A stretch of 64,000 nt of DNA from Druceiella hillmani (GCA_039881145.1 JAYKKI010000027.1:23385001-23449000); one strand, 5' to 3'. Shown: positions 36,013 to 50,273, counted from the stretch's first letter. A program made the numbers and translations. The notes: generated by a model from the sequence alone, not told the origin.

Positions 36013-37532
36013 CATAAATTTACTAAATTCTAAGAAAGTTTCAGAATGGTCAATACGAAGTAACATTTAATTCCTATTTTAATCGTTATCTGTGCTTTTA
36101 ATGTTAACCTAGCTACTTTGGGCGTAGTAATTACACAAATTATATTATATTTTAAATCCCGCAGTGAACTTTCTCATGAATAATATATTGGTGAAATGGC
36201 CAGAGGTTAAATATGTAGTGGTGCAGAAGAAGTAGGTACTTGAGTAAGCAGTCTAAATGAGACAGACTTCGATGTCGGTGATCTTCGGCAAGAAAAAAAT
36301 TTCTGTGTTCTATGTGCCTATAAAAGTTGACTTGTTTCCTCTATTTGTTTAACATTTTAGACACTTGTCTATATTTGTAATTTAATTACTCTGTTACATT
36401 GAATCAAATATTGCCTAAATTTGATGGTTACGTGCTTTAAAGTGAATATTATAAAACCGTAGGATTTTTCTGTCTATATATTGAAGGTATTTCCAGAAAA
36501 AATAGTTTGGAAACAACAGAAGTATCAAATACTCTCTCTTGTATAGAGCTAATAAATATCAAACTAATTATACAACAAAAATGAGTTTAGTAATACACCA
36601 ATCGATGGGAATAAATGTTTACATTACATTACAAATGGTTTTATTACAATGAAATAGAAAAAATATGAACGTTAAATAAGGATATTTTCAATAAATTAAG
36701 TCTGGAGGACAAAATATAAATTTTGGTTCGAGCGTGTTTGAAATTTTAGTAGGCTGCTTGCTTATAGGCGGATTTGGTAAAAACTACTCAATGCACTTCG
36801 ACAAAATTTCTAATGTATAGCTTAGAGTAAAATTTAATACATACTTCGTAATCAACTCTTCGATATAATGTAAACATGGAGAAAAATTTAGAAAAATAAC
36901 TTGCTAGTAAAATTGCTTCAAATAATTGCTACAAATTACTACCAAAATGTTTACACCTTCATTATTTGCATTGCCTTTTTGTCACTAAGTGTATTATTAA
37001 TGAATAATTCTATACCGCTTCCGACTTGTTCTAATAGATGGAGCTAGATGTAAGTTAACCCAAGTTATCGAAATCAGTTTGCATTTCACACAAATTCGTG
37101 GGCATAAGCGAATAAATAGAATAGGAAGTTATTTTGAAATTATTTAACATAGTAAAATGGAAATTATGCAGTGGTCAAGACATTCGTAATTTCAATAAAT
37201 GTTAAAACATCAAAAATTTTGATATGTGATATTACAGATATTTATAAGACACCAAATGTTATATCTACTATTCCAATATGGTACGGCTTTCAAGCAGCAG
37301 TTTGGAATAACTTCTTGTCACTATTACATTATGTAAGAATATTAACAAATTTATGTCCTATGAAAGAACTTGTGAATACACTTATGTGTATACACAAGTT
37401 TAAACATTTAAGGGTACAAGGTATTCTTATTACACTGTTATAAATATTAAAATACTTTTTTCATTATGTAAAATTTTATTGACTTTTTTCTTTAATTTAT
37501 TATTATATAGTACAGTAATTTTGTAGCAAAGT

Positions 37533-38560
37533 ACAGGCTGTCTCAAAAATCACCTAGTTGAGACTACAATGAGCCACGCACGTTTTTCGTACGAGCATTT
37601 TACAAAAACTCAAAATCTATAGACATAGTTTATCGCCTATTTCTAAATTACTACGGGTTAAGTTGCATTTCATAAGCACCTGCACCGTGAACTATTCGGA
37701 GCTGGATTAAGATGTTTCAGGCCACAGGATCAATGATAGGACGACGGCACAGGGCGTTCAAGAGAATTAAGAACCGATTGGAATGTGGAGCGGGTACGGC
37801 GTTCGGTTAGAAATTAACTGTGTGAAAGCATTTAGAAGATTGTCGCGATTAGGCTTGCTTAGATCAACTGTTTATCGAATTTTGTAAAATGACTTGCCTT
37901 GAAAGGCGTATAAGATCCAATTAGTTCAATTTTTAGAGGAGACAGATTTCTACTTAAGTGTGAAATTTGTCAGAGAAATTACTGAGAAAATTTCCGATTT
38001 TCAACACATTTTGTTTAGTGATGGATGTCATTTCCATTTAAATGAACATGTAAATAAAAAGAGTTGTCGCTTTTGGGGAGTCACCAATCCTCAACTTAAA
38101 CATAAACATCCGTTACACTGTCCGAAAGTACCTGGGCTACAGTAGATGCACAATCAGCGATCGGGCCTTATTTTTATCAATACTGAAACGGTTGCGCCCT
38201 CTAAGTAAGTTCTAGCTACTACATTTATCTGATTCCAGATTATTTGGAGCCTCAACTTAAAGAGTAATGAGATAACATGCCAGAAAATTAGTTTCAACCA
38301 AATGGAGTCACATGTTATACGACTAAAGATTCATTGACTGCTACAACGGTAATTTCATTGAGTGTCGACATTGGTTGGCACCAAGAAGCCCCTTCAGACT
38401 TTAAAAGTAGAGTATAACAGAATTCCTCAACAACTATCAATGAGTTGAAGGTGAATATCGATGCGGAAATGGATCTTTTACGACGACACCAGCCTACAGT
38501 CTCCATTCGATGAACGTTTGGCGGACAATGGAAGACATCTCGACCATGTGATATTTAAAA
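37533..38560 (+). mobile_element. Decayed mariner-type DNA transposon
   Basis: The likely extent of the element that carried the transposase relic at 37680-38512. The left side starts near ACAGGCTGTCTCAAAAATCA, which resembles a mariner-type terminus. A matching right terminal repeat was not identified, so the ends are approximate. It is inserted in the long DIP-like intron, on the opposite strand. Confidence 0.45.
37680..38512 (+). pseudogene. Mariner-type (Tc/mariner superfamily) transposase relic
   Basis: From 37834 the frame reads RRLSRLGLLRSTVYRIL, a stop, then KAYKIQLVQFLEE (the helix-turn-helix and linker), and FQHILFSDGCHFHLNEHVNK followed by CRFWGVTNP and HPLHCPKV. These match insect transposases with the pattern FSDEAHFHLNG.VNKQN.R.W. 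After a -1 shift, VDAQSAIGPYFY follows, then FQPNGVTCYTTKDSL, where the second catalytic Asp (QQDGA) has become Asn. The third catalytic block is mostly deleted (APSDFKSRV). The first Asp is kept but its Glu neighbour is lost. The copy is clearly inactive. Confidence 0.8.
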
Positions 38561-38893
38561 ATAAAATTCTATTTCATACTCTTTTACATCTAGTAAAGAC
38601 TTATCATCTAACTATGCTAGTTTATTTTTCTTGAATCTTTAAAATTTATGAGATACTTAATACCGTTATACTGCTTTTTTTTACTTTTGACATACTTAAT
38701 CAAAATGTAAGAAGCAGGGGTCATATAACACGATATTTAGGGAAGTCATAGCGTCAGGGAAGAAGTATATAAAAAGTATCGCATGACATTTAACCCTACT
38801 CGATGGGACGTGGGATAAACTAACTTTTCATCTCCAAATTTCTGTCATAAGGAGAAGTATGAAAAAATATAATATATGTTACTTGGTATTATA

Positions 38894-38898
<5 letters not shown>

Positions 38899-38945
<47 letters not shown>
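38899..38945. repeat. (AT)n microsatellite
   Basis: Pure AT tract followed by a small inverted repeat of ATATATATGGT and ACCATATATAT (near 38954-38986). Confidence 0.95.
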
Positions 38946-38949
<4 letters not shown>

Positions 38950-40496
38950 GTTATATATATATGGTTCATACAAATGTACCATATATATTATGTTTTATCA
39001 CACAGAATCCAAATTCTCGACACATTATCACAATAAAGTATTAAAAAGTAAAGAGGTAACCACAGTCTTCCGCTCGTATGTAAAAATAGACAAAGATATA
39101 AATAAGGATTAAAGAACCATGAAAAATACTTTACGTTAACGCAATATATAAATAAAAGTATATCAATGTTAGCCACGAAGCAAGGAAATATATTTTTGTT
39201 CTCAAATTAATGAAACTCTTCGGAACGATATCTTAAATGACGAGAAACAAAAGACCAATCAAAAGTAGATCACAAAGACAATAGACCCGAGACTATATTT
39301 AGATTCTATTTTCGTTTGTACTCTTTACGCCCGATTGGGCGCCTTGTTGAGTTATGTTGCACTAACAAGTAAAACGATACGCCTGATATATTTTGGTCCC
39401 TTTTCAATTTGCAAAGTCGATATATAACAAGGAAAAATAAAAAATAATTTAAGGAAATTTTCCAAATCGGTAAGAAATATCGCATAGCCACGATTAGAGT
39501 AAATGTTCAACAATTTTATTGGAATACGCTATTTATTAAATCAATGCAGATTAGCAATTGAAATCAACATGATTTTTCAATAAAGTTATATTTTAATATG
39601 GGATGTGGTTAAACATACAAAATTCACATTTAATACTGTAAATATATTTTTATTATTTTTTTATACACAATGTATATCAAATAAAAAAACAATAGGTTAT
39701 TTTTATCGTTTTTTCGTTATATATTCTTTGGACTGTTGCGTAAATATTGACTTTTCCGTTCAAAATTTAACCAAGAAATTTTAGTAAATGCATTTTGCAT
39801 CTTCACAATAATATAATAGAACATAGGGACTTACAAATAAATCTTTAAGTGACATTTAAAAATTAGGCAATAAAAGCATTATTTAAAAAAAAAATACAAT
39901 AATATTAATGGCAATAATAGTAATAGCAATACTATTAATGCAATTAGAAGATTTATAATTCTGAGAATTAAAATAAAAGTTATTTAAGAAGGATGAAATT
40001 ATAGAAGCCATGTAAAAGTCCATATAGTATTTTGCCCCAGATATTATAAGAATAAAGGCAAACCCCAGGGGTATTAAACAAAGGGGGTATTTTTATTATC
40101 TTATCGAATGTCATGTTATTTTTCAGAATAATTTTAATACTTTTTCTACGAAACTTGTTGAACTCACAAGATAAGACAAAGTGCAGATTGTGTCTCGTTC
40201 TATCCACCACACACAGATATAACTTACGTGTACTAAGCCATGAAACTCAACAAGATCGCCAGATATGGGTTAGCTCAATCGTACCGTAAACAAATCAACG
40301 TAAATCTCGAAAAAAATTAAATAGATAGTCATTTTAACATTACAACGAATGTAGATATACGTTATGATTTTATTTTTAATGAATGTAGCAGTTATTTTCA
40401 TTAATTAGTTTATTTTTAATCACACAAAGTTTTATATTGATTGTCGAGAATTTGAATTCTGTGTGTCTGTGTGGGACCACTATATATGGTACATAC

Positions 40497-40503
<7 letters not shown>

Positions 40504-40545
<42 letters not shown>

Positions 40546-40551
40546 ATATAT
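40504..40551. repeat. (AT)n microsatellite
   Basis: AT tract with one C interruption near its right end. Confidence 0.95.
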
Positions 40552-42419
40552 GCAAATCGTTTACTACACTCAAAGTTAAATAGTTTGCTAATTAAATATT
40601 CAAAAATGAAAAAAAAACACAAAGTTCATAAACAGGAAAACAGTACTTTTTTGTTATTTGAGCCTTTATAAGAAATATTTTGTTAAAAAAAATTTAATGA
40701 TTTCTAAATCATCATTATATTAATAAATATAATATCAAAACCAGTAACCACACGACCAAAAACTAAGTTATGAAAAACATCGAAGTATTATAGTTTTTTT
40801 TCTTTGAATAGCGAACCCCAGTACAAAAGTTATATATCTATAAAATTATATATCACTAAGAAATCACTATAAATAATTAATAAATCTCTAAGTGAGGTAC
40901 AATAATGTATTTCTATTTTGTTTCAATTAAACAATTCGTAACTAATTTAAAAAAGAAGAAATTCTAATTGTAAAGTTTTTATTTGAAATTAAATGCAATT
41001 ATTGCTTCTTATTTCTAAGATAGGTTTGTTTATAAATATTTTTGTATGTAAACCAAATATATTATTTAAAATTACAATCCTAATTTGTTTAGTTTAATAA
41101 AGTTTTATTTAATTCATGACATAATCCTATAAATAAAATGATTAAAAAAAAATAACTTTTTATCAAATAATTAAACTTTTAATATTTATAGTAATAATTA
41201 AGGATATCTCATTATCAAAAATTTAGAAAATTACTGCAATAACAAAAATGTAAGTGAAAAGGAATTCGTGATAAGAATTAGGATCAAAACTACATCGGAA
41301 TGAAGATCATTTTTCTCGATTTGTAAAATATTTTTTTGATAAAATAAATTATATTATTATTATATTGTAAAAATAAGAATAATGATTCTTGTAGTGAGTA
41401 ATAATATAATAAATAACACAATAATATCACTCAGATATTTATTGGTGTTCCATCGTATTATTGTTATGATGCACAACGTATTTATTAAAACTTTTAGGTA
41501 AATTTTGAACATAAAACTCAAAGTTTACACAATGATCCAAAAATATATATAATGAAAAAATTAACCAAAAATAGCCCATTGTTTTTTTATTCGACATACA
41601 TTTTGTATAAAAAAGAAATAATAAAAATATATTTACAATATGAAATGTCCATTTTGTATGTTACACACATCCCATATTAAAAATAGGGCGATGTGTGATA
41701 GGCCTAGCTAGAGAAAAATGTGAATTGTTATTAAAATATATTTAATTTATCAAAAATACAAGTTTTGCAAAAAAAATACAAGCCGCCGTGAAGAAAGCTT
41801 TATTAAAAAAATAATGTCGATTTTAATTCCTAATTTGCATTTATTTAATAAAAATATATCGTATTAAATTAGACATGGACTTTATGTTATGTCCACCTAT
41901 ATATTTGTTTCTATTTATTTGCAAAATACGTAATAGAATTTTTCCAGAAAATTTAAAAAAATTACTACTTTTCTATATTTTGTCAATTCTTTAAACTCAA
42001 TGGCTTGTATTAAAAAATGTTTCCATAAAACCTGTTTTAAAATAAATTGATAAATATTACTAGAAAGAATTTCCAAAATATGATGTAGTGAAAACTTTTG
42101 AATAAACATAATACCTATTTAATTGGCTCAATTACAGTTCTTTCTCACCCCTCTTTGTTAGATTAAATAATGATTCTCAAATATTAATACAGAATATAAA
42201 AAAATAGCATACAAAATAACCACAAAAAACTATTGTCCCAAACCGAAATCACGATATGATCATAATAAAATAAACAACAAACACACCAAAGCCCTCGAAA
42301 CAATCAATGAAGCACGTATCACGTACTCCAACTAAACGGGAACAATGTATTCAAGATACGCCATAGATAAACACGAGGACAAACAGGTAGGCGGCAGTAT
42401 CAATTGAGCTTTCAATTAA

Positions 42420-42640
42420 AAGGCCTTCCACAAAGCTCTGTCAAGATAAACATTTTTGCAGCCTCCGCACCGCAGAGTGCGCAAACAACGAGATAAGCGC
42501 GAGCCCCTTCCGGTAACCGCGTTCGATTACCGACGGCGACGAAAAAAACTGCGCGAACAAAATAGAAAGCGCAACTGACAACTCGCTAGCTTTTATTGCG
42601 GGCTCGCTTTGCTTGGAGGAGCTTTTAAGTTTGAATAACG
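42420..42640. promoter_or_regulatory. Intronic GC-rich island
   Basis: Dense CG dinucleotides (CCGCACCGCAGAGTGCGC, TAACCGCGTTCGATTACCG, CGGGCTCGCTTTGC) in the 11.5-kb intron. Stops interrupt all frames I examined and no transposon motif was seen. In an AT-rich neural gene intron this is a candidate enhancer. Confidence 0.35.
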
Positions 42641-44589
42641 GGAAGTAGCTTTGAATATGTTGTGCTTTTTGTTGTCACTGTTCATTTGAGTAGAGTTAGT
42701 GGGTATTGAATTTGTGGTTTGAATAAATTTAAACACGGTATTTGTAAATAACGGTTTGTTCATTGTTTTTTTAATGCTTGGTTACTTTTCATGTTTTATA
42801 AGTTTATAGGTGTCTATTAATATTTCGAGCAAAGATGTATTTGTATAGTCAATGAGGTTTTTGTAGATTGACTGTAAAGAAGATCAAACCGTGAATTTAT
42901 TAGACGAAAATGGAAAATTGGTTAGAATTAACATTTTTATTTATTTTATTTGATTGTTTTTTAAATTAATTTTATGATATTTTTTGTTGAATTATATGTC
43001 TGTAATTTTATTTACTATTCTATTTTGAAAACTTTTATCCTTCGTTTTATTAAGCGCTTAGCTTAGTAAAACAAGCGCTTAGTTCTTTGAAAATGGCTTT
43101 AGTTAAATCTGCATCTGTTTTTATTCTGTTTTTGTTCAGTCATATGTTTTTAATACATACGTGTGCTTTGATTTTAATGCAAATATTGTTACTTAATTTG
43201 TATGGATTAAATGGGAAACAAAACAAATAAAGTAATCAATTAGTTGCATTAAATTATAAAGTGAGAACTTTTGTATTAAATAATTCATTACGTCAACAAA
43301 ATTATTTTATGTTTCATGATGTACTTATGATATTTCGATATATTTTTTTACGATGATTCAAGAGATATTTATAAATGTCATTCTTAAGCCATGTTTTTAG
43401 TTCCTACATTATAAATCTAATAAAATTATTTTTATCTGATGCTCCACTACCTTAACTTTAATACACATACTGATGAAGAGCATTATATGTATTTACGTTT
43501 ATTGCCTTTCCATTAACATATAGATCGATGCATGTTCAGATGAGAATAGATGAAAAGTCTGTGTTTTTCTTGGTTTAAATAATTTATAATTTTAAATTAA
43601 AAATGAACGAAAAATATTCAATAATATTTCATTATCAGTCTAATCGATTTTCATAAATGACAGCAAACGATATTATCTGTAATATGGTGGAGAAGCGTGT
43701 TAAATGAAGCAGATGTATTACGTTTATTGAATGTGATAACTGACACGAAATTTTTGAATTGGAGACATATAGGTGCGAAACTTTCGGTGAATTAGTTGGA
43801 TTCATATAATGAGTAATGAAAGGGAGGTGGGAAGCAACAAGAAAACACAACAGATATGTAATATTTTAAGGTGGTATTAAAGATTTTGAAGCAAAACAGG
43901 GAAACTTTAAAACTTTGCCATATCCATTCGTCTGCCTGCTCATGTAAAGTTTTAAATCTAGGTTCATGAAATTTTGAAAGTGTGTACTTCATTGACACAA
44001 TTCACAATGACACAAATTCAAGCCTTCTCAATGAATTTTTCCAAACTTTGACCTTTCTGACTTTTTTCCATTCGACCAAGAAAAGTCTGGCGCGAAATGA
44101 TTTTATCCCCTAGTTCACTTATTTCGGTACTCCGGCAGAGGTGTGCTACGCTTGTATTTAATGTATTATATTTCCCGGTATACGTAAAGTTGGGATGAAT
44201 TTTTTATGCAATCTGTTGATCGAAGTGTCTTTCAAAATTAAATCAAAATTCCATTTGCCAAATATTAAGCTTAAAAATGACATGCGGCGTGTTTCCCTTT
44301 TCCTATTTTTCATTTATGGAATTGGAAAATTTAAAAAAAATGCTTTTTGATACTATCGTTTGGTAAAAAAATGTATTATTGTCTCATTACGACAACTCAG
44401 TGTAATATTGACAACCATGTAACTCTATTTACTCCGTATATTAACACGCACATGGTTAAATTTTCATGTACGGGCTATTTGAATTGAAAATATATTTTAT
44501 TATAAGGAGTTCTATTTTAGAGTCTCAACCTCGAAATAAGTTACATCCGTAACCCGCAAATAAACTCACGCAATCGTGTGCCAAATAGA

Positions 44590-44900
44590 ATACTACCACC
44601 CCCTCAACCATCATAAACTCGGAATGCTTCTACTTTAAACTCTCCTTAAAACACGACTTGCTGAATCTCGCTCCAGCAGGCGGCACTCGTCAAACTTCTC
44701 CGTCCAAGTCATAACTTATTTACGCATTTCACTCACGCTCCCCGTATCGTATAATCAACAATCGAATCGCGTTGCCGAACTCAAAGGTTGGCACTACAAA
44801 GGGAACTCAGACCGCAAAATGTGCCGCCTCGAAATACGCACCTCACACCTCGTCGCGCCTCTAGTTAAGCCGCCTGATAGGAAAAAGGCGAGCCTGTGAA
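44590..44900. promoter_or_regulatory. Intronic GC-rich island
   Basis: About 300 bp of balanced, non-repetitive sequence (CTCCAGCAGGCGGCACTCG, TCACGCTCCCCGTATCG, CCTCGTCGCGCCTC). No open frame or transposase motif was found. Its complexity compared with the surrounding AT-rich DNA suggests constraint. Confidence 0.35.
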
Positions 44901-46135
44901 TTTATTGGATTTGGCAGTAAACATTCCTCAATTCGTAAAAGGATGCTTGAAACTGGATTGAACCGGGTTGAGCCGTCTTATTATGACATTTGTTTGTGGT
45001 TCAAATCAATAAATAATACGACGTCTTGTATTTTTGCTGCTCTGCGTGCCTGCAGATTTGTAGATAATATTTGATGTGGGTGTTGTTGAATACAGGGTGT
45101 ATAAAATTGGTGTTGATATTTTGTATAGTGTTAGGAAGTAAATAATAGTCGTAGACATGTTTCCAAAACAATCGTGTTGAAATTTCGCTCCAACCAGCGT
45201 CATACTTCAACTTTCAACAGTTGCATTATTATTAATATACTAATGATTAACTGATGATAAATTAAAGATTTTTTTTTACAGAATCTAGACTTTTGGCTTG
45301 TACCTTGATAACATAACACAAGAAAATGAAGTAAAAAGCTGAATATAATTAACTATCGAAGATTTCGTTAATTAATTTTTTCACAAATTTATTTATATAT
45401 TTTATATATATATAAGAAAAATCAATCTCATTCAGTACACCTTCATTATTATTATCATTATTAATGATAATGTTTATCAAATTATTGGGAAATCGTCAGT
45501 AACTATTCTTGTTTTGGGCTTAAAATGTACGTTCCGTGTATTTTATTACAAGTATGATAATGGAGTTGATTACAAAAATGTCGTAATGAGACAATAATAA
45601 ATTTTCGTATAATTTTTAAAATTAATATTAATAATCATCGGTTCGAAAATAACTAGGTTTATATAAAGGATATTATAGTATTGAAACGAAATAAACGTCA
45701 TAAAAATATCTTAGTATTGAAATTTTTTTATATCGTTTCAATACTTTGATATTTTTATACCTCAAAAGCTAGTAAAAATTTAATTTTTCTTTTCTAATCG
45801 CTATCACTGAATTAATGTTAATATCAAGTGTTGTGTATTTACAAGAAAAGTGTATTTTATCAAAGAAAAGGTACGGTGAAAATAACTAAAGTTTTTTTGC
45901 GATTTTTAATCTCCCTTTGAAAAGGTTTTGCCCGGTTGTCGGAAGGAGGTATTAAAAAAGCTCAATATCCATGGCATTCTTCCGTATATTTGGTCATATA
46001 ATGAGCTGTATGTTCTTCCTTAAACTTAATGAGCTCTTTCATATTTTATGCAAACTATTTTTTTCCGAAAAACTAAACTGGAAGTAGATGATACTTTTAT
46101 AAATTTCGAAGTAAAATTTTTGCCTTTGTTGAAAT

Positions 46136-46160
46136 TTGTATGCAGTGGGACTGCATACAA
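46136..46160. repeat. Small hairpin plus third half-copy
   Basis: TTGTATGCAGT and ACTGCATACAA (11-bp arms) flank GGG. A further ACTGCATACAA follows at about 46167, so the right arm is duplicated. Confidence 0.75.
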
Positions 46161-47049
46161 CTTTTAACTGCATACAATTTCATTGCAACTTGAAAAACAA
46201 ATTACTTACGAAAACTTATACGTTAAAAATTACTAATGCCTATACATACGAAAACATTTAATGTTGGATTACACGTTTCCATATGGATAAGGATAAACTT
46301 ATTAGATTTTAATTTACATATTTAATTTAAATAAGATAAAGAATAATCTTGCATACATTAGAAAAATATTTTCAATTGTCATTAAAACATCGAAATAATA
46401 GATTTGAAATTAAACGTTTCCCAAATTTATCCAGATTATAACTTTTAACGGTATCCCCAAATTGAAATGAAAATATACTTATAGTATTTGTATTTTAATT
46501 TGTTGCATCTAAATTCATATCAATCCAAATTTAGTAGCAGTTTGTACTTTTATTTTTTCAAGAAAAAAAAACAAAAAAAGAAGAAAAATATTTATACTAA
46601 AAATGACACTCGAAAATTTAATAAAACCACCTCATCCAATATTACGAAATCTATTTGATAATAACAGGACATATTCACAAACTTAGTATTAATCGGTAAT
46701 AACAATGTCTTTAAGCTGTGATTTAGACCACAATGACATCTTTAACTTGCCAATTTTTTATAGTGATTCTTAAAATGAACAGAAAATCAAGAGTTAACGA
46801 AAAAGTTATCCAAGCAGGAGGGGGCTCATGAAATGAACCATTTCTAAAAAGAAGCCAAGTGTATTTATATTAAGATTTATACAACAAAATAATAACACTA
46901 ATGACCAAAATTCATGTAGTTTATGTTTTCAAATGTTTTAAAATTGCCTCATATTAGTAATAACATAATATACTTAATTAACATTTTACTGTCAATCACC
47001 GAAACACTAAATACGCTGTAAAAGAGGGAACGAGGTCTGCTCTACTTAC

Positions 47050-47118
47050 CTCTCTTTTTATCGTAATACGTCGGCAAGTAGTGAGCTGTCGTACTCGTGG
47101 TGGAAGGCGCTGGAATTT
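47050..47118 (-). CDS. DIP-like protein, Thr/Ser-rich stalk exon
   Basis: 69 nt between acceptor TTTTTTCCACAG and donor GTAAGT. The joined codon and following residues read EIPAPSTTSTTAHYLPTYYD then KKR. The sequence IRL(x)EIP(x)P with a Thr-rich tail directly after Ig3 is characteristic of DIPs and is the likely O-glycosylated stalk. Phase 1 on both sides. Confidence 0.85.
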
Positions 47119-50100
47119 CTGTGGAAAAAATATGAAATTCAGTTAAGTTCATCAAAATTAAATGTCTGTAATATGTCATAGATTAATTTCTAAGGTATCA
47201 TAGTAGGTATTTTAATAATAAATATAATAAATTAAATATGCAGACGAATACATACGAAAATTATATCTAATTTACACAAAATCCTTTGAATCAATCCCTG
47301 AATTTTACTGATTCAAGATAAAATTCAAATGTCAAAGAAGCATTTTGAAAATTTAAAAAAAATTGTTTTAAAATATACGAAAATAAGAAGACCTTCTTGT
47401 GATAAATATATGGAGTATTTTAAAAAGTAAATATTTAGAAAAAATCAAAATATAATACAAATGGTAAGCCTACAAATATTCTGTATATTTTATTTAAATG
47501 AAAAATTATATTTTCAAATATTCCAATCGTAAAATATTCGTGGACATATTCAGAGTTTTTTATTATATAATAGGTTGTATAGTAGCAGAGACTACGACTG
47601 TATCACATTCGGTAATATTATTAGTATTCTGTAGCCTTGCAGATTAAATTCAGACCGTGTTTTCCTTAAACCGAATATTCTCGAGGGGCCGATATATGTC
47701 GAGACGTCTGTTGTGTTCGGCACAGTTCACAAGAAGTACTCAATTATTATATTTATGGATTCCACAAATATCTGAAGAAATGATTCTAGCATTTTTGTTT
47801 TTATTGATAATTACTGGATTATATATCCATATATCGATATATGGATAGAAAGAAGAGAGAGGAACACAATTTTTTTATAAAATGTGGAATAAGTTAAGAA
47901 GTAATTCCGTATCCTCAGTAACATTGATGCATTTGAAAAGATATTTATTGCAAAGGTTTTAAATTAGTATATTAAATTAATACAGTTTCTTATGAGAGAG
48001 GGAAGAAAAAATAATTATGATAGGAAAAATAAATAATAATAAAGAAAGTTATTCAGATTAACAAGAAGATGGTCATTATAAATCTATTAAATAATCCCCT
48101 TTATCAAGAATTACTTCAGAATTCTTAACAAAAATTAAAACGACCTAGGTTATGAATTTCCCTCATATAATTTAATAGATACAATTTGAAGGTATGAAAA
48201 AACTAGTACTGTCAAAAGCTAAATATTACAAAATTCAGATAAAAAAGAAACAAATAAATGCGTACATACGTAGAAAGTGATATTGCAACTCTGTAGCATA
48301 TATGTCTTGAAATTGTTGAGAAAAACGAATAGAAATAATTTCATTGAAATTACTAAAAAAAAGTACCAGATTTTTTTTTAACTTTTCAAATTCATGGCCG
48401 AAAATTAGAGGAGAGAGATAATACTGCATATGAATTTGACGTTAAATATTTTGCAAATGGGGCTCAAAGGCGCCAACTAGTAAATTAAGTCTCAATTTTG
48501 TTTTAAGAAAACCTCCCGAGTTACTCCATTAGATGGAATAAAAAAAAATACCCAATTTTATGTACATAAGGAAGTCTATTTTTTCAATTCTTAACATTTT
48601 CACACATATCATTTGAGGTCTTCACACGAAGAAATCAAATACAAAATTTCATATACATATATTGAAAACTGTAATGCTGATATTATGGAAATTATACGAG
48701 AACTATAAAAAAATTATAGTACTGATGTATTTGTATTAAATCTTACATTTGTTTTAAATTATAATTGAACAATTACATAATAAATTAATGTTTCAAATTA
48801 TTCGACAAATTGTCGTTATATTTGTCCTTATATAAAATTATACTCTATGAGTACTTCTTCCGAATAAAATCCCTAACCAGATTATACTTGTTAAAACTCA
48901 ATCGCTTACAATTCTCGACATGGCTGCAAATGATGCGAATTTAAAAATCAATTGAAGCTTAGTATTCTAATAAAGATTTGTATAAACGCTTAAATACCGA
49001 ATATTTATTGAATGACAAGTTGAAATTAGTGAAAAAAAAATTGGTGCTCAAAGTAGTAATTTTTTTTCTACGACTAGCGCTGCGCCTTCGTTTGCGTGAA
49101 CCGAGTAATATAGCCTATGTGTGAATCGAGGCTATAATTTAGGTCTTTTTAAATTTTTTCAAATTTCTTTAAATAATATCGCGATCGAGTTATAAAAAGA
49201 TGAATATTTTGAATTATATCCCACGAGCATCACGCTCGAATATGGGAATTCGGAAGTAGGAATGTAATTAATTTCATAGGACATGGAGGTTGCTTGTTGG
49301 GAACTACTTCATTCTTAGGGGTAAATATTAACACATATAATAAATTCAAAAATTAGCCTATGCATTGTGTCAGCCTATAATCTATTCGTCATTCAAATAT
49401 CGGGTAGAGCGTTCAGTAATTGCAGACTTATAGGGTAGTAAATATCCATCGTACATTCATCCGTCCATCCATGCTTTCGTATTTACAATAGTAACTAGTA
49501 TTACTGAATAATATAGATCATAAACCAGATTGATATTGAAATTTTCCAGAGACACCTGGAAAGAATTATTCTTACTCTCTGATAGAAACTAGTTGCCCAG
49601 GTGTAATTCAAAGAGTTGTTCTACGAAATATCTGTGGACACATACATTTATTTTTTTCACTGTGGGGTTACGTTTTATATTATCACATTGTATTTATATA
49701 TGCGTACTTATAATAAATACTATAATGGAATATTATCTAAGAAGTTTGCCTGAATCATTTCTTAAAATAAAGTTTTATCACATCGCATTTGGCGAAGGTA
49801 TTATACCTTTGAAGAAAACCGCATTAACAAAATAAAATTTAGCATTTCAATCTTAATAACACGCTTCACAAAACTGAAATAACGTAACAACAATTCTGTT
49901 TCCAAATTATAATATGATGTTATTCAGTGGTACCCCAAAATAAATATTGGTCATACCCTCACTCTGAATCTATAAAATGAATCCATACACTTTCACACTG
50001 AATCTATACACAAACATACCATATACTCGACGGTATTTAGCAATACTTGTCTTCGAACTTTCCTACGAAAACGAAGATCCCCAAAAACCTGAGAAAAAAA

Positions 50101-50273
50101 TGCTGTACATGTCTAAAAATCTTTAAATATACTCTTGAATTTGAATTCCGATATTGGTCATCTGAAATTACTGCGTCATTTTAACATACTGCTGCAATAT
50201 ATACATGCTGCAATATAGCTATGCCTATAAAACATTAATAATCGGTGGGCAATAATATAATATAAACAGTTAC
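47119..50273 (-). other. DIP-like gene intron, 3.2 kb
   Basis: AT-rich intron. From about 49070 to 49260 there is a less AT-biased stretch (CGCTGCGCCTTCGTTTGCG, then AGTAATATAGCCTATGTGTG) that resembles widespread insect transposon debris, but I cannot name a family. Confidence 0.5.

Larger units (their letters stand above)
35523..47049 (-). other. DIP-like gene intron, 11.5 kb
   Basis: The longest intron. It contains a perfect hairpin (35967-36012), a mariner-type relic (37.7-38.5 kb), two AT microsatellites and two GC-rich islands near 42.5 and 44.7 kb. I found no extra exon with good splice sites, but an alternative terminal exon could be hidden here. Confidence 0.6.

Noticed and set aside
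50176..50273. Read-through of the Ig3 exon into the intron giving a hydrophobic tail (NCLYYIIAHRLLMFY onward)
   Set aside because: The donor GTAACT joins the next exon in phase and restores the family's EIPAP stalk. The extension is AT-driven and has no similarity to known DIP termini.
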